Origin: a virus
DNA: 21,351 nt
IMG/VR virus record: IMGVR_UViG_3300042311_000345
Location: 1 to 21,351 of that record
Strand: one strand, 5' to 3'
The translations under genes and the position numbers were made by a program. Positions 6,320 to 16,500 of the stretch are shown piece after piece (the stretch's first letter is position 1; every line of letters begins with the position of its first letter). A model generated the notes under the pieces. The model did not search any database. It was given only the letters and a program-made list of their open reading frames with translations, and was not told the DNA's origin.

Positions 6320-8191
6320 ATGGCTGATGAAGATAAAGGTGGAATAATGGATTCAATGGGTAAAGTAGGGGCTGAATTTGGAAAGTCTTTTACTGATAAT
6401 TTTAACCCTGAAATTATTTTACAGACATTAAAGGATGTCGATAAAGGAGCTGCTGAAGTCTTAGGTACTTTTGGTGCCAGTAGAGAGGCTATTGCTGCTA
6501 TTAGACAAAATATTGCAAATGCAATCCCTGATGTAACCGCATTGGGTGGAGAATTTAATGATATTGTTCAAATACAAAAACAAGTTTCTGAGACTTTAGG
6601 AAAAAATCTTGTATTATCGACTGATGCTTTTAAGGATATGTACGCGGCGTCAAAAGCTTCGGGACAAGAAGTTGGGCAAATAACTCAATCATTCAAAGAT
6701 GTTGGAATATCAGTATATGACTCAACTAAACAAATGGAAGGTGTTGTTAATATTGCAAGAGCGTCCGGTGTTAATGCAAGTGCGGTGTCAAGTCAAGTGT
6801 TATCTAATATGGAGGCACTTAACAAATATAACTTTGAGGGTGGTGTACAAGGGTTAGCGAAAATGGCCGCCCAAGCAACAAGTTTAAGAATTAATATGGC
6901 GGACTCGTTGGCTTTTGCTGAAAAAGTTTTTGACCCTGAAGGTGCTATTAATATGGCCGCGGCAATGCAAAGATTGGGTGTTGCTCAAGGAGATTTACTT
7001 GACCCTTTAAGAATGATGGACTTGGCTCAAAATGACCCTGGTGAGTTACAGAATCAAATTGCCAAAATGTCACAACAATTTGTTCAATTGAAGAAAGACG
7101 GAACCGGTTTTGAAATTATGCCGGGAGCTAAACGTCAAATGAGGGAGATTGAAAAAGAAATGGGATTACCATTAGGTCAATTATCTAAAATGGCGTTAGC
7201 AAGTGCGGACTTAGATGATAAAATGAAAAAAATCAAGTTCCCTGCAGCCACTGAAGAACAAAAGACTATGATTGCCAATATGGCGGAAATGAAAGGTGGT
7301 CAATATGTTGTTAATTTTACAGATAAAGAGGGTAATGTTAAAGAAAAGGCGGTATCTGAATTAAGTCCTGATGATATTAAACAGTTAGCCGAAGCGTCAA
7401 AACCAAAAAGTATGGAAGACTTGGCTAAGGGTCAATTAGATACTTTAACAAGAATTCAAAAAATATTAGAATCACAAGGAAGAAGACTACCTTCCGCAAT
7501 TGCTGCTAGTAAAGGTGGTAAGGCGGTTACTGAGGCACCAAGAGAAATCGTTGAGGCGTTAGAGACAACAACAAAAGGTGTTACATCTAAAGGGTTACAA
7601 CAAGGGTTAGATAAAACTACAGATATTGCTTTTGATGTTTTAAATAAATTTGCTCAAGGAACAGGGACTATGGCCGATGTATCTACGGCATTTTCTAAAA
7701 TTAGTGAAAACACTAAAACCGCCTTTGGTGAAAGTTGGTCAGAAGCTATGAAAAATGGGACAACGGCGACACAAAAGTTAGGGGAATCTCAAAATGGTAT
7801 TATTCAATTATTAAATACAGGTATTGGTACTTTAAAAAATAGTATTGCGGGAACAACTTCGGGTAACGCTGTTGGTTCTGCCCCTCAAAAAGTTAAAGTT
7901 AAGGATTTTATAATTGAATCCTTACCTGAAGATAAGATAATTATGGCCGGAGGAACTAACTTAGATGGTAGTAAATCAGGTGGTGGTAGAGGTAATTCGG
8001 AACCTACAGTAATTAAACTTGACTTTAGTGTTGATGTAAAAGGTGGTAATATTACTGAACATCAATTTATGGAAGTGTTAAATAAAACAGGAATTAAGGA
8101 ATCCTTAACAAAAACTGTTACAATGGAATTAAATAGAAATTCACCAGAATCAAGTCCTCAAAAAATAATGAACAATAACTTTAAAAAATAA
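6320..8191 (+). CDS. Tape measure protein
   Basis: This 623-aa protein lies directly after the tube and gp26/gp51-like genes, the expected place for the tape measure, which sets tail length and is ejected ahead of the DNA. The sequence is largely helical and rich in Ala, Gln, Met and Lys. Motifs seen in other tape measures include SGVNASAVSSQVLSNMEAL, a FDPEGAINMAAAMQRLG segment, and a C-terminal VKVKDFIIESLPEDKII (about residues 525-541) resembling the DFI-PxDxII signature near many tape measure C-termini. No clear membrane-spanning segment is visible. At roughly 0.15 nm per residue, 623 residues predict a tail of about 93 nm, close to T4, whose gp29 is 590 aa. The start follows an A/T-rich leader. 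The assignment relies on position and overall character as well as these motifs. Confidence 0.8.
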   Translation: MADEDKGGIMDSMGKVGAEFGKSFTDNFNPEIILQTLKDVDKGAAEVLGTFGASREAIAAIRQNIANAIPDVTALGGEFNDIVQIQKQVSETLGKNLVLSTDAFKDMYAASKASGQEVGQITQSFKDVGISVYDSTKQMEGVVNIARASGVNASAVSSQVLSNMEALNKYNFEGGVQGLAKMAAQATSLRINMADSLAFAEKVFDPEGAINMAAAMQRLGVAQGDLLDPLRMMDLAQNDPGELQNQIAKMSQQFVQLKKDGTGFEIMPGAKRQMREIEKEMGLPLGQLSKMALASADLDDKMKKIKFPAATEEQKTMIANMAEMKGGQYVVNFTDKEGNVKEKAVSELSPDDIKQLAEASKPKSMEDLAKGQLDTLTRIQKILESQGRRLPSAIAASKGGKAVTEAPREIVEALETTTKGVTSKGLQQGLDKTTDIAFDVLNKFAQGTGTMADVSTAFSKISENTKTAFGESWSEAMKNGTTATQKLGESQNGIIQLLNTGIGTLKNSIAGTTSGNAVGSAPQKVKVKDFIIESLPEDKIIMAGGTNLDGSKSGGGRGNSEPTVIKLDFSVDVKGGNITEHQFMEVLNKTGIKESLTKTVTMELNRNSPESSPQKIMNNNFKK

Positions 8192-8200
8192 GTGATAATC

Positions 8201-8214
8201 TATTTATTATAAAA
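8201..8214 (+). promoter_or_regulatory. Candidate late promoter motif before the 1659-aa gene
   Basis: TATTTATTATAAAA begins 23 bases before the ATG at 8224, in the 32-base gap after the tape measure stop codon. Confidence 0.45.
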
Positions 8215-8223
8215 GAATAAAAT

Positions 8224-11200
8224 ATGCCAAATAGCCCATTATCATTTGCGTCGACATCATCGTTTAGAAACGCTTTATTAAGTAAAAACTTATCACCATA
8301 TGGTGTTACTGGTGTTTATTCCCCATCATCATCTGATTTAGATACTGAAACTGTATTAAGTGCGTTTAATGTAATTGATTCACCAAATGAATTAATTGCG
8401 GAAGATACTTTTGCTGCTCAACTTTATCCATTAAATCAGTTTGGGCCTAATGAAGGGTACAATACAACAATAGATTATAATGGAGTTCCACAACCGGTTA
8501 ATTCAAATCAAGGTGAATATTCACCTGATGATACTGCCTTAGATTTAGTAAATGAATTTTTTATTGATAGTGCTTATGTAAGTAATTATTTTGGTCCTAT
8601 TGGGGGTTATAATGATTTGGTGGAAATAACTAATAACGGTTATTTAGGTGAGCCGTTACATATTCCATATAATTCAAATTTTGTACCGTCAACATATTCT
8701 CCGTATAGTATTTTATTAAGTGATAATCCTGATGGGGATAATGGTTCATTATCTCAGGATTCTTATATGGCTAGATTAGCCTCTCAAAAATTAAAAGAAT
8801 CTTTCCAATATAGAATTGATAGAGAAATTTTTATCAATACTGTTGGTATAGTTAATTTACAATCATTACAAGACCCTTTTGAGGCAAGTTTATTAATATC
8901 GGGACAACAACCTTTAATTTATAAAGATTGGACAATTACGGTACCTGAAAACCCTATTGTTGGGGCAATTGATTTAGTTACTAAGTTAGCGGGGGCTTAT
9001 TGGCCGGTTTCATTAATACCGGGAGACTATTTTGATGATAATACAAAAAACGGACAGACACCACAAACTTCAAATGCTTTAAATGTTGCGAATCAATTAA
9101 CAGGTGGTTTATTGTCTCCAATATTAAATAAAAAAAGAAATCCTTCTGAGATATTTTTGGCTAATACCGGAAATGGTCAAAGGTCTTCATTATTTAATAA
9201 TCTTGAATATAATAGATATCAGCCAGGGTATAATGGTCAATATGGTGGGATATTAGGGATTGGTCAAGCAATATTTGATGCAGTATTAAATAGTAATGGA
9301 ACTTTAACAGGTGGTTATTATGTTGGTAGTAAAACTGCTGAACCATCAACAATTACTTCACCGGCAAATCAAGTTCCGGTAAACGCTTTTGGTCAACAAA
9401 CGGAATCTCCTGTATATGGGCCGTCGGAATTAGGTATTTTATTTGAAGGAAATTCAGATTTACTTAATTTTGGTTTAGCGGCTAAATCATCGAGTGATGA
9501 AGGTGGTCTTGATGGTGGTTTTGTTTGGACATCTCCAAAATATAAACCGGCTGCGGGATTTAATGCAACACCTGGTGGTGGACAGGGTTCTGCGGATGAT
9601 GGATTTAATCTAATTAGTAGTAACTATACAAGAGATGAGTCAACAAATATAACATTCAAAGAAACTTCTATTTTAGATGAAACTCAAAGATTAGTAAATT
9701 CTGCGGATAATGTTCAGGGTGTTGCAAGATTAAAACACGTTGGAAATGCAATTAATCAAGTTAGTAAAGTATTCCACGATGGTTATAAAGAAATGACTAA
9801 AGGTTCTCAGGTTGTATCATATACTGACCAAACAACCGGTGGTGAAGCGGGAATTGAATATTGTAGAGTATTTGCTAAAGATACACCATATTATACTTAC
9901 GCTGATTTACAAAAAACTGATGGTATTACAACGTCAGGAAGAAGATTTACAAATTCGGTATTAGATAACACATTTAACCTTAACATTGCTCCGATGAGAA
10001 ATCCGGGGTCAACAAACATTGTTCCGGATGGTGATGAACCATTTGATTTGTTAGGTAGTGGACGAGGTGGTTATGCTAAAAAATATATGTTCTCAATTGA
10101 GAACTTGGCTTGGAGAACATCAAGTAAACCTGGGTTTACTTACGATGAGTTACCGGTATGTGAAAAAGGTCCAAATGGAGGTAGAGTTATGTGGTTTCCA
10201 CCATACGACCTTACTTTTTCAGATAGTAGTAATGCTAGTTGGACACCTACCTCATTTTTAGGTAGACCGGAACCAATATACACATACAAAGATACTAAAA
10301 GAAGTGGTACATTAAGTTGGAAAATTATTGTTGACCACCCATCGATTATGAATACTATTGTTGAAAAACAATTAAAAGGTCAGAAAAAAGATAGAATTAA
10401 TTCAATAATGGATTCGTTTTTTGCGGGATGTGTAAAATATGACATTTATACTTTAGCTCAAAAATTTAATACGATTCCAATTAAAGATTTATATACGTAT
10501 CAAACAATATTAACAAATCCTAAATCAACGGAGCAAGATATTACACAGGTTAAAGATGAAATTGGAAAACTGAATACAACTACAAGTACGGATACTCCAA
10601 AAACAAATCCGGATACATCATTAACTGATTTCGAAAATAGATATAAAGAGTTTGCATTTTATTTTGAAAATGACATTCCGGGGCCACCTAAAAAAGGGGC
10701 AACTACCGCAAGTAGTAGTTATCTTAGTGATTATAACACTTATGTTGATAATATGAATATCGGTAGATATCAGTCGATTGCTGATGGATTATTTAACCCT
10801 GGTTCGACAAGTAAAAACACTACGGATTTTTTCAAAAATGTTGTAATTGAAAATTTCAAATTTATTACACAGGGGGAGAAAAACTTTTTTACGGATGCTC
10901 TTAATATTCTTAAAAATAAAAAAGGAGTAATTGCTATTGATATGATTGCATCGGCGTCAGCTCCTGCATCTCAAAGTTATAATGTTGATTTATCTAAAAG
11001 ACGATATGATTCGGTTATTACTTTTTTAAGAACGTTTTCGGTTGGAAATGAAACATTGGCAAAATATATTGACGATAAAACATTTATTATTAACCCTCCA
11101 ACTGCTGCGGGAGAAACTATATCAATACCAATAAGTCCGTTAGGGTTAGGTTCTCAAGTTAATTGTACCGAGGATATAAAGGCACAAATTAACCCTAGTA

Positions 11201-13203
11201 AAGACACAAATAAACAAGCGCAAGTTTATTCGGTAAATGCTATGGCTTGTAGACGTGTTAAAATTCGGAATATTAAAGTGACGCCGGTACCAACACCGAC
11301 ACCTATACCGGAACCACCGGTGGTTGTTCCTCCATCAACAGGTTCAACAACACCACCACCAAAACCCGTAATTACAATACAACAAAAAATTAAAGAAGGT
11401 ATTACCAAAAAAATTATTAGACAGATGTTATCTGAATGTAATTATTTTGAGGCAATTAAAGAGAGTTCACCAATGGTTTACGACTCAATTCAGGATAAGA
11501 TTAAATATTTTAATCCTGCGTTTCACTCTATGACACCTGAAGGATTAAACTCTCGTTTAACTTTTTTAAATCAGTGTGTTAGACCGGGTGAAACAATACC
11601 TGTTATTGGTACAGATGGTAACCCAAAATATAATGATGCTGCAAACACGGCTTTTGGGGCACCACCTGTATTAGTATTAAGAATTGGAGATTTTTATAAT
11701 ACTAAAATAATTCCAAATAGTCTTAGTTTTAGTTATGAACCATTACTTCTTGATATGAATCCTGAAGGTATTGGAGTTCAACCAATGCTAGCTAAAGTAA
11801 CTTTAGGTTTTGATATGATTGGTGGTATGGGATTAGCAAAACCCGTTGAAGAATTACAAAATGCGTTATCATTCAATTATTATGCTAATACTGAGATATA
11901 TGATGAAAGAGCGACTTGGACTGAGGATACAAGTGCATTAGACGCTCAAACAGTACAAGCAATTGTTGGAGCCCAACCTACGGTTAGTTCAAATAATGTT
12001 GATAATCAACAAACCAATGACGCGGGAACAACTATTGGTGATATTATGACTACAGTACCAAGTGGTGACGGTGATATTGGTGATATTAATTATAAATCAA
12101 TAATGGATAAATTATTGGATGTTACTAAAGAATATTATACAAATATTGTTAATCAGGCGGAAAGTACTACAAAATCGTATAATGACGGTATTTGGCAATT
12201 AATGTGTAAATCAAGACAATATATTAATGGTGAATTTACATTACCGGTCCAACCTTTAAAAGTTCCTATTTTTGGTAAATCGACGTTCCAATCAAGTATC
12301 GATGAATTATTCACAACAGTAAATGCGGATATTGATAGTGGAACAAATGTTTTAATTGTTGGATTAAAGGCGTTACAATATAATGATGAAACAGTTATTA
12401 AAAGAGTTAAAGATAACTTAAAAAAATATATTAATGATTATAAAGCAGAATTTAGTAATGGTGTTGCACAAATTGTTAATAATATAACACAACAAGAACA
12501 AACAATGGTTCAGGTGTTTAGAAAAGTTAATTTAGTTACAACATTAACTGATGGTTTAATAATTAATAATTTAGGTCCTAAAATATATAGTATTTCGGGA
12601 ACATCAGAAGTTGATAAAGGGAGCGATGGGCCACCTGCAGATACGTTTGAGGAATTATGGAGAGATTTTGAAATTGTTGGTCAAAAAGTAGATTCCTATA
12701 ACAAGTTTATAAGTAACCCTACTCAAGGGGTAATTCCTAGTCTGACATATGATAAACCTGGTAGTTTTACTCCAAGTTCGCCATCTTTTGAGGGTGATAG
12801 TTATGTTGATAATAGTTTCTTTATGGTTATGGCACAAATTTTTAATAATAAAAATAAACTCCAAAGTTTTAAAACTACAATAATATCCGGTGACTTATCT
12901 AAAATAACATCACCAAGTAGTTTGACAAAACAATTTGATAAAATATGTGATTCATTTAAAGATAGAGTAGTTAAAGAATTGGGTGCGGAAACTAAGAGAT
13001 ATGTTAATATTAAGAAAAACGCGGAGTATGTGACATATCTTAAAACGACTGCTTACAATAAAGGAAAATCACGTAAATTTACATATACGACAACACCTAA
13101 TCCAACAACTGTTGCTAAACAAAGTACTGATTTACAATTATTGTATAAAGGTAATAATAATGGTGATAAAGATATTTGGACGGATAAAACACAATTTAAT
13201 TAA
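8224..13203 (+). CDS. Giant baseplate protein with an OmpA-like domain
   Basis: This 1659-aa virion protein shows four visible parts. Residues 1-620 are Asn/Ser/Gly-rich and not recognised. Residues about 620-710 (FPPYDLTFSDSS, GRPEPIYTYKDTKRSGTLSW, then IIVDHPS) look like a tail-tube/baseplate-junction fold. Residues about 810-1018 resemble an OmpA C-terminal peptidoglycan-binding domain: FAFYFENDI as the first strand, SYNVDLSKRRYDSVITFL (918-935) as the signature helix, and ACRRVKI (1008-1014) as the closing strand. A Pro/Thr-rich linker fills 1020-1049. Residues 1149-1202 (LVLRIGDFYNTKIIPNSLSF through VTLGFDMIGG) again look tube-like, followed by a mixed, partly helical C-terminus. Position after the tape measure and directly before a gp53-like gene supports a baseplate or hub-adjacent role. 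It ends 2 bases before the next ATG, so the two are co-translated from one message. No whole-length family is recognised. Confidence 0.7.
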   Translation: MPNSPLSFASTSSFRNALLSKNLSPYGVTGVYSPSSSDLDTETVLSAFNVIDSPNELIAEDTFAAQLYPLNQFGPNEGYNTTIDYNGVPQPVNSNQGEYSPDDTALDLVNEFFIDSAYVSNYFGPIGGYNDLVEITNNGYLGEPLHIPYNSNFVPSTYSPYSILLSDNPDGDNGSLSQDSYMARLASQKLKESFQYRIDREIFINTVGIVNLQSLQDPFEASLLISGQQPLIYKDWTITVPENPIVGAIDLVTKLAGAYWPVSLIPGDYFDDNTKNGQTPQTSNALNVANQLTGGLLSPILNKKRNPSEIFLANTGNGQRSSLFNNLEYNRYQPGYNGQYGGILGIGQAIFDAVLNSNGTLTGGYYVGSKTAEPSTITSPANQVPVNAFGQQTESPVYGPSELGILFEGNSDLLNFGLAAKSSSDEGGLDGGFVWTSPKYKPAAGFNATPGGGQGSADDGFNLISSNYTRDESTNITFKETSILDETQRLVNSADNVQGVARLKHVGNAINQVSKVFHDGYKEMTKGSQVVSYTDQTTGGEAGIEYCRVFAKDTPYYTYADLQKTDGITTSGRRFTNSVLDNTFNLNIAPMRNPGSTNIVPDGDEPFDLLGSGRGGYAKKYMFSIENLAWRTSSKPGFTYDELPVCEKGPNGGRVMWFPPYDLTFSDSSNASWTPTSFLGRPEPIYTYKDTKRSGTLSWKIIVDHPSIMNTIVEKQLKGQKKDRINSIMDSFFAGCVKYDIYTLAQKFNTIPIKDLYTYQTILTNPKSTEQDITQVKDEIGKLNTTTSTDTPKTNPDTSLTDFENRYKEFAFYFENDIPGPPKKGATTASSSYLSDYNTYVDNMNIGRYQSIADGLFNPGSTSKNTTDFFKNVVIENFKFITQGEKNFFTDALNILKNKKGVIAIDMIASASAPASQSYNVDLSKRRYDSVITFLRTFSVGNETLAKYIDDKTFIINPPTAAGETISIPISPLGLGSQVNCTEDIKAQINPSKDTNKQAQVYSVNAMACRRVKIRNIKVTPVPTPTPIPEPPVVVPPSTGSTTPPPKPVITIQQKIKEGITKKIIRQMLSECNYFEAIKESSPMVYDSIQDKIKYFNPAFHSMTPEGLNSRLTFLNQCVRPGETIPVIGTDGNPKYNDAANTAFGAPPVLVLRIGDFYNTKIIPNSLSFSYEPLLLDMNPEGIGVQPMLAKVTLGFDMIGGMGLAKPVEELQNALSFNYYANTEIYDERATWTEDTSALDAQTVQAIVGAQPTVSSNNVDNQQTNDAGTTIGDIMTTVPSGDGDIGDINYKSIMDKLLDVTKEYYTNIVNQAESTTKSYNDGIWQLMCKSRQYINGEFTLPVQPLKVPIFGKSTFQSSIDELFTTVNADIDSGTNVLIVGLKALQYNDETVIKRVKDNLKKYINDYKAEFSNGVAQIVNNITQQEQTMVQVFRKVNLVTTLTDGLIINNLGPKIYSISGTSEVDKGSDGPPADTFEELWRDFEIVGQKVDSYNKFISNPTQGVIPSLTYDKPGSFTPSSPSFEGDSYVDNSFFMVMAQIFNNKNKLQSFKTTIISGDLSKITSPSSLTKQFDKICDSFKDRVVKELGAETKRYVNIKKNAEYVTYLKTTAYNKGKSRKFTYTTTPNPTTVAKQSTDLQLLYKGNNNGDKDIWTDKTQFN

Positions 13204-13205
13204 AA

Positions 13206-13532
13206 ATGGCGGGAAGACAAAATTACAATAGATATAACGAATTTTTATTGAATGGAACTCAAACTATTGTTCCTCACATTTCATTGCCGAGTAAATCTAC
13301 AGATAAAAGATATATTTACAAACTTGGTCAATCTAGAATGGATAAGATATCTCAACAATATTATAGTACACCAACATTTGGATGGTTAATAATGGCAGCA
13401 AATAGTGTGTATGGTTGTGATGAGTGGTCTATTCCTGATGGTGCTATCTTGACAATTCCATTTCCTTTAGTAGCTTCTCTACAAGATTATAACAATGAAT
13501 TAGATAATCACTTCTTTTATTATGGTAGATAA
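13206..13532 (+). CDS. gp53-like baseplate wedge protein with LysM-like fold
   Basis: This 108-aa protein has the pattern of T4 gp53-type wedge proteins and the related LysM-like tail proteins. YIYKLGQSRMDKISQQYYS (residues 36-54) is followed by PTFGWLIMAANSVY and then IPDGAILTIPFP. This corresponds to the usual 'gD-x-LdxIAxxYYGxPxlWWxIaxaN ... i.p.G..L.IP' arrangement. In T4, gp53 links wedges during baseplate assembly. At 108 aa it is shorter than T4 gp53 (196 aa), having little beyond the core. It starts 2 bases after the preceding stop and overlaps the next gene by 11 bases, which indicates coupled translation of three baseplate proteins. Confidence 0.72.
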   Translation: MAGRQNYNRYNEFLLNGTQTIVPHISLPSKSTDKRYIYKLGQSRMDKISQQYYSTPTFGWLIMAANSVYGCDEWSIPDGAILTIPFPLVASLQDYNNELDNHFFYYGR

Positions 13533-16500
13533 GTCAGAAAATATATTAGTCGAATTCGACTACAACAACATAACAATAATAGACCCAAATAAAGTTGTTG
13601 ATGAAAATAAAAAAGTAAAAGAACGATACGTTAATCAAGAAGATTTGGTGATGTATGCGAACTTAGAATGCAATATATTACCAAGAACTAAGTTGGCGAT
13701 TGGGACTGCAAATAATGATGCAATTAGAACTGTATCAATTGCTAAAATTAATTTTTTAAATCCTGGAAATAAAGGTAAATTAGATAACTCTTATACTGAT
13801 GAACTAACAGGTAAAGGAACTCTTCAAGGTAAAGGTGTTAATCAAAACAAATTGAACTCTGTTCAAAACCCAAATAATAGTGATGATTATTATATCACAC
13901 AAACAATGATGTCTGATGGAAAACCGGGGTCTGTTGATAATGGATTATTAGGTATTACTTCAATTCAAATTAGACAAGGTTTAGATTTTTTACCAACAAT
14001 ATCGATGAGATTAGTTGATATTAAAGGTAGGGCGTTATTTGAGGCGGGTGATAATTCACCTTACGCGGCTTTCTTTAATTTACCATATCCTTTATTTCAT
14101 TTAACTATTAAAGGTTATTATGGTAAAGCGGTTAGATTGGGGTTAATGTTACAAAACTTTACAACAACTTACAATGCTGCTGACGGTAATTTCCAAGTGG
14201 ATTTAACTTTTTATACTTACAAATATACAGTATTAACTGAAGTTACTATGGGTGCTTTAATGGCGACTCCACATATGTACCAATCAAGATTAAAAATTCA
14301 ATCATCTAAAGGTGGTCCAAGTAAAACATCAAAAGTTGAGGACTTAATTGTTGAAAGAGGATATCAAAAAATTAGAGAGTTATACAGTGAATATAAATCA
14401 AAAGGAATGATACCTGATGATTTTCCTGAAATTACTTTAATCCAAATGAAAGAAAGAATTGAGAACTTTATTAAAAATATTCTTGATTCATTTACTAAAC
14501 AAAATTTAGACCCATTAACTGATTTAGATACTTACGGTAGTCAATTACAAGATTACCAAGGTAATGTTTTCTATTATTCTCCACAATCTTGGTTTAACAA
14601 GTATATGGATACGGAGAATTTCTTTATGTTAAATAAGTCTGGAGTTAAAGTGTATACGTTTAAAAAAGAGATAAATACTTCTCAAAAAAAGAGTGACGCA
14701 ATTTCAGAACTTAAAAAATTAATTAACGAAAATAACACTTTATTGGGTAAAAATAAAACTTGCGGGACAAACGGTAAGTATTCAATTAGTGGTAAAGAAA
14801 CCCCTTGTACTATATCTAATAGTATTAAGTATGAAATTTTTCCAAAACAGGTTCAAGTAAATGATATTGATTTTACTGAAACCTATAAAGCTCAAAAAAA
14901 ATCAAGCCAACCAACTGATTTGGATATCAGTAATTTCAAAGCGGATTTGGTGAAAAGTAATACATTTAATAGTTTAGAAATAAACAATACTGATGGGCAA
15001 AATCAAGTTAAATATAACTATTTTGTGTTTGAAGGTCCTGGTAGTTTTATCGATTTAATTGATAAAATCAATAAAGATTTAAAGACAAAAAGAGAAGAAA
15101 TTCAAGAAAAATTAACAATAGCCTTATCAGAATTATTACAGAGTAAAGATAACGGTATTGGATTTGTACCAACAATTAGAAACGTATTGGCTGTTGTGTT
15201 TGCGAATGGTGAGGCGTTTTTACGTTTAATGGATGATGTCCATACTAAAGCTTGGGCTCAAAGAGATAATAAAATTAGAAAAAACGTTGTTTTTAATAAA
15301 CAAGTTGCCGGAGCAAGTGCTGATAATAAAAATTCAGGGGATGATGTTAATCAACCAATATATCCTTGGCCTCAAGTTATCAAAGAAACAACAGGTGAAA
15401 ATGGTCAAGAAAAATATGAATTAAGATATCCGGGTGATAATGATATTATTGGAGAAACTAAAGGATTTTTAAGTGATGTTTGGCCTGAAATAGAATTTGT
15501 TGAAGAATTCTTAAGGGCTCTTGTTGAAAAAGAAAAACCACCATCACCATTCACACCTAGTTCAAATAGTTTAACAGAACCTAATAGGGTTTCGTTAAAC
15601 GCTATTGAATTTCCTATAGGTAATGAGGTGTTCAACAACAAACAGGATGTTAAATTTTTCTATGAAATATATGAACGAGTTTTATTTACATCACACTACT
15701 CAAGATTAAGTAGAGCGTCCTCGAATGTGGGGGATACAAATAATATTACAAACGTTATTGCGGAAGCGGAAACAACTAATATTAAAACAAGTTTAGGTAC
15801 AGATAACCCTTTTTTAATTAAAAAATTAAAAGAGTATGGTTTTACTGGAGATAACTTTGAACGTGTTTTAAGACAAATATCAAATGAGGGTATTGGTGAA
15901 AGTTGGCAAAATTATATCAGAGGTATTTTTAATACAACTTATATTAAAAATACGGTCGATAATTCCGGATTTGAATTTATTAGTTCGGATATTTTAACAG
16001 AAAGTTCATCTCAACCTTTGGTTTCGTTAAATAATGAGAATTTAGTTGTTCAATACATTACCAATTCAACAACATCTAACAATGTTGATTTAGAAGACAT
16101 CTATCCTTTTACAGACACTAAGTGGATAAATGGAGGGTTAGCTGATGGAGGTAGTTCAAATTATAACTCTGCTTTCAATACAACTAAGGGATTAACGTAC
16201 AATACAAAAAATAAAGTTATTTCAAATTTTACTGACGCTAAATCAGTTGATGTGAATAGACCAATAACTAATTTTGTCTATAAAACAATTAATGCTCCGG
16301 TTGTTAATAAATTGGAATTAAGTAATTTTTATAGTACAAGAACATATGACGCTCAACTACCAACAGAAGGAGATATTATATATCATAATTATAGTGGTGG
16401 GGTGAGTACTTATCAAACAACATCAATGTTTAATACCCCTTATTTTATTAATTCAATTCAAGAGGGTGTTAATAAATTTAAAAATAAAGAATTATACCCG

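Noticed and set aside
11226-11408. Minus-strand frame with Gly/Val-rich repeats
   Set aside because: It is the complement of the Pro/Thr-rich linker of the 1659-aa protein; the repetition comes from CCA/ACA codons on the coding strand.
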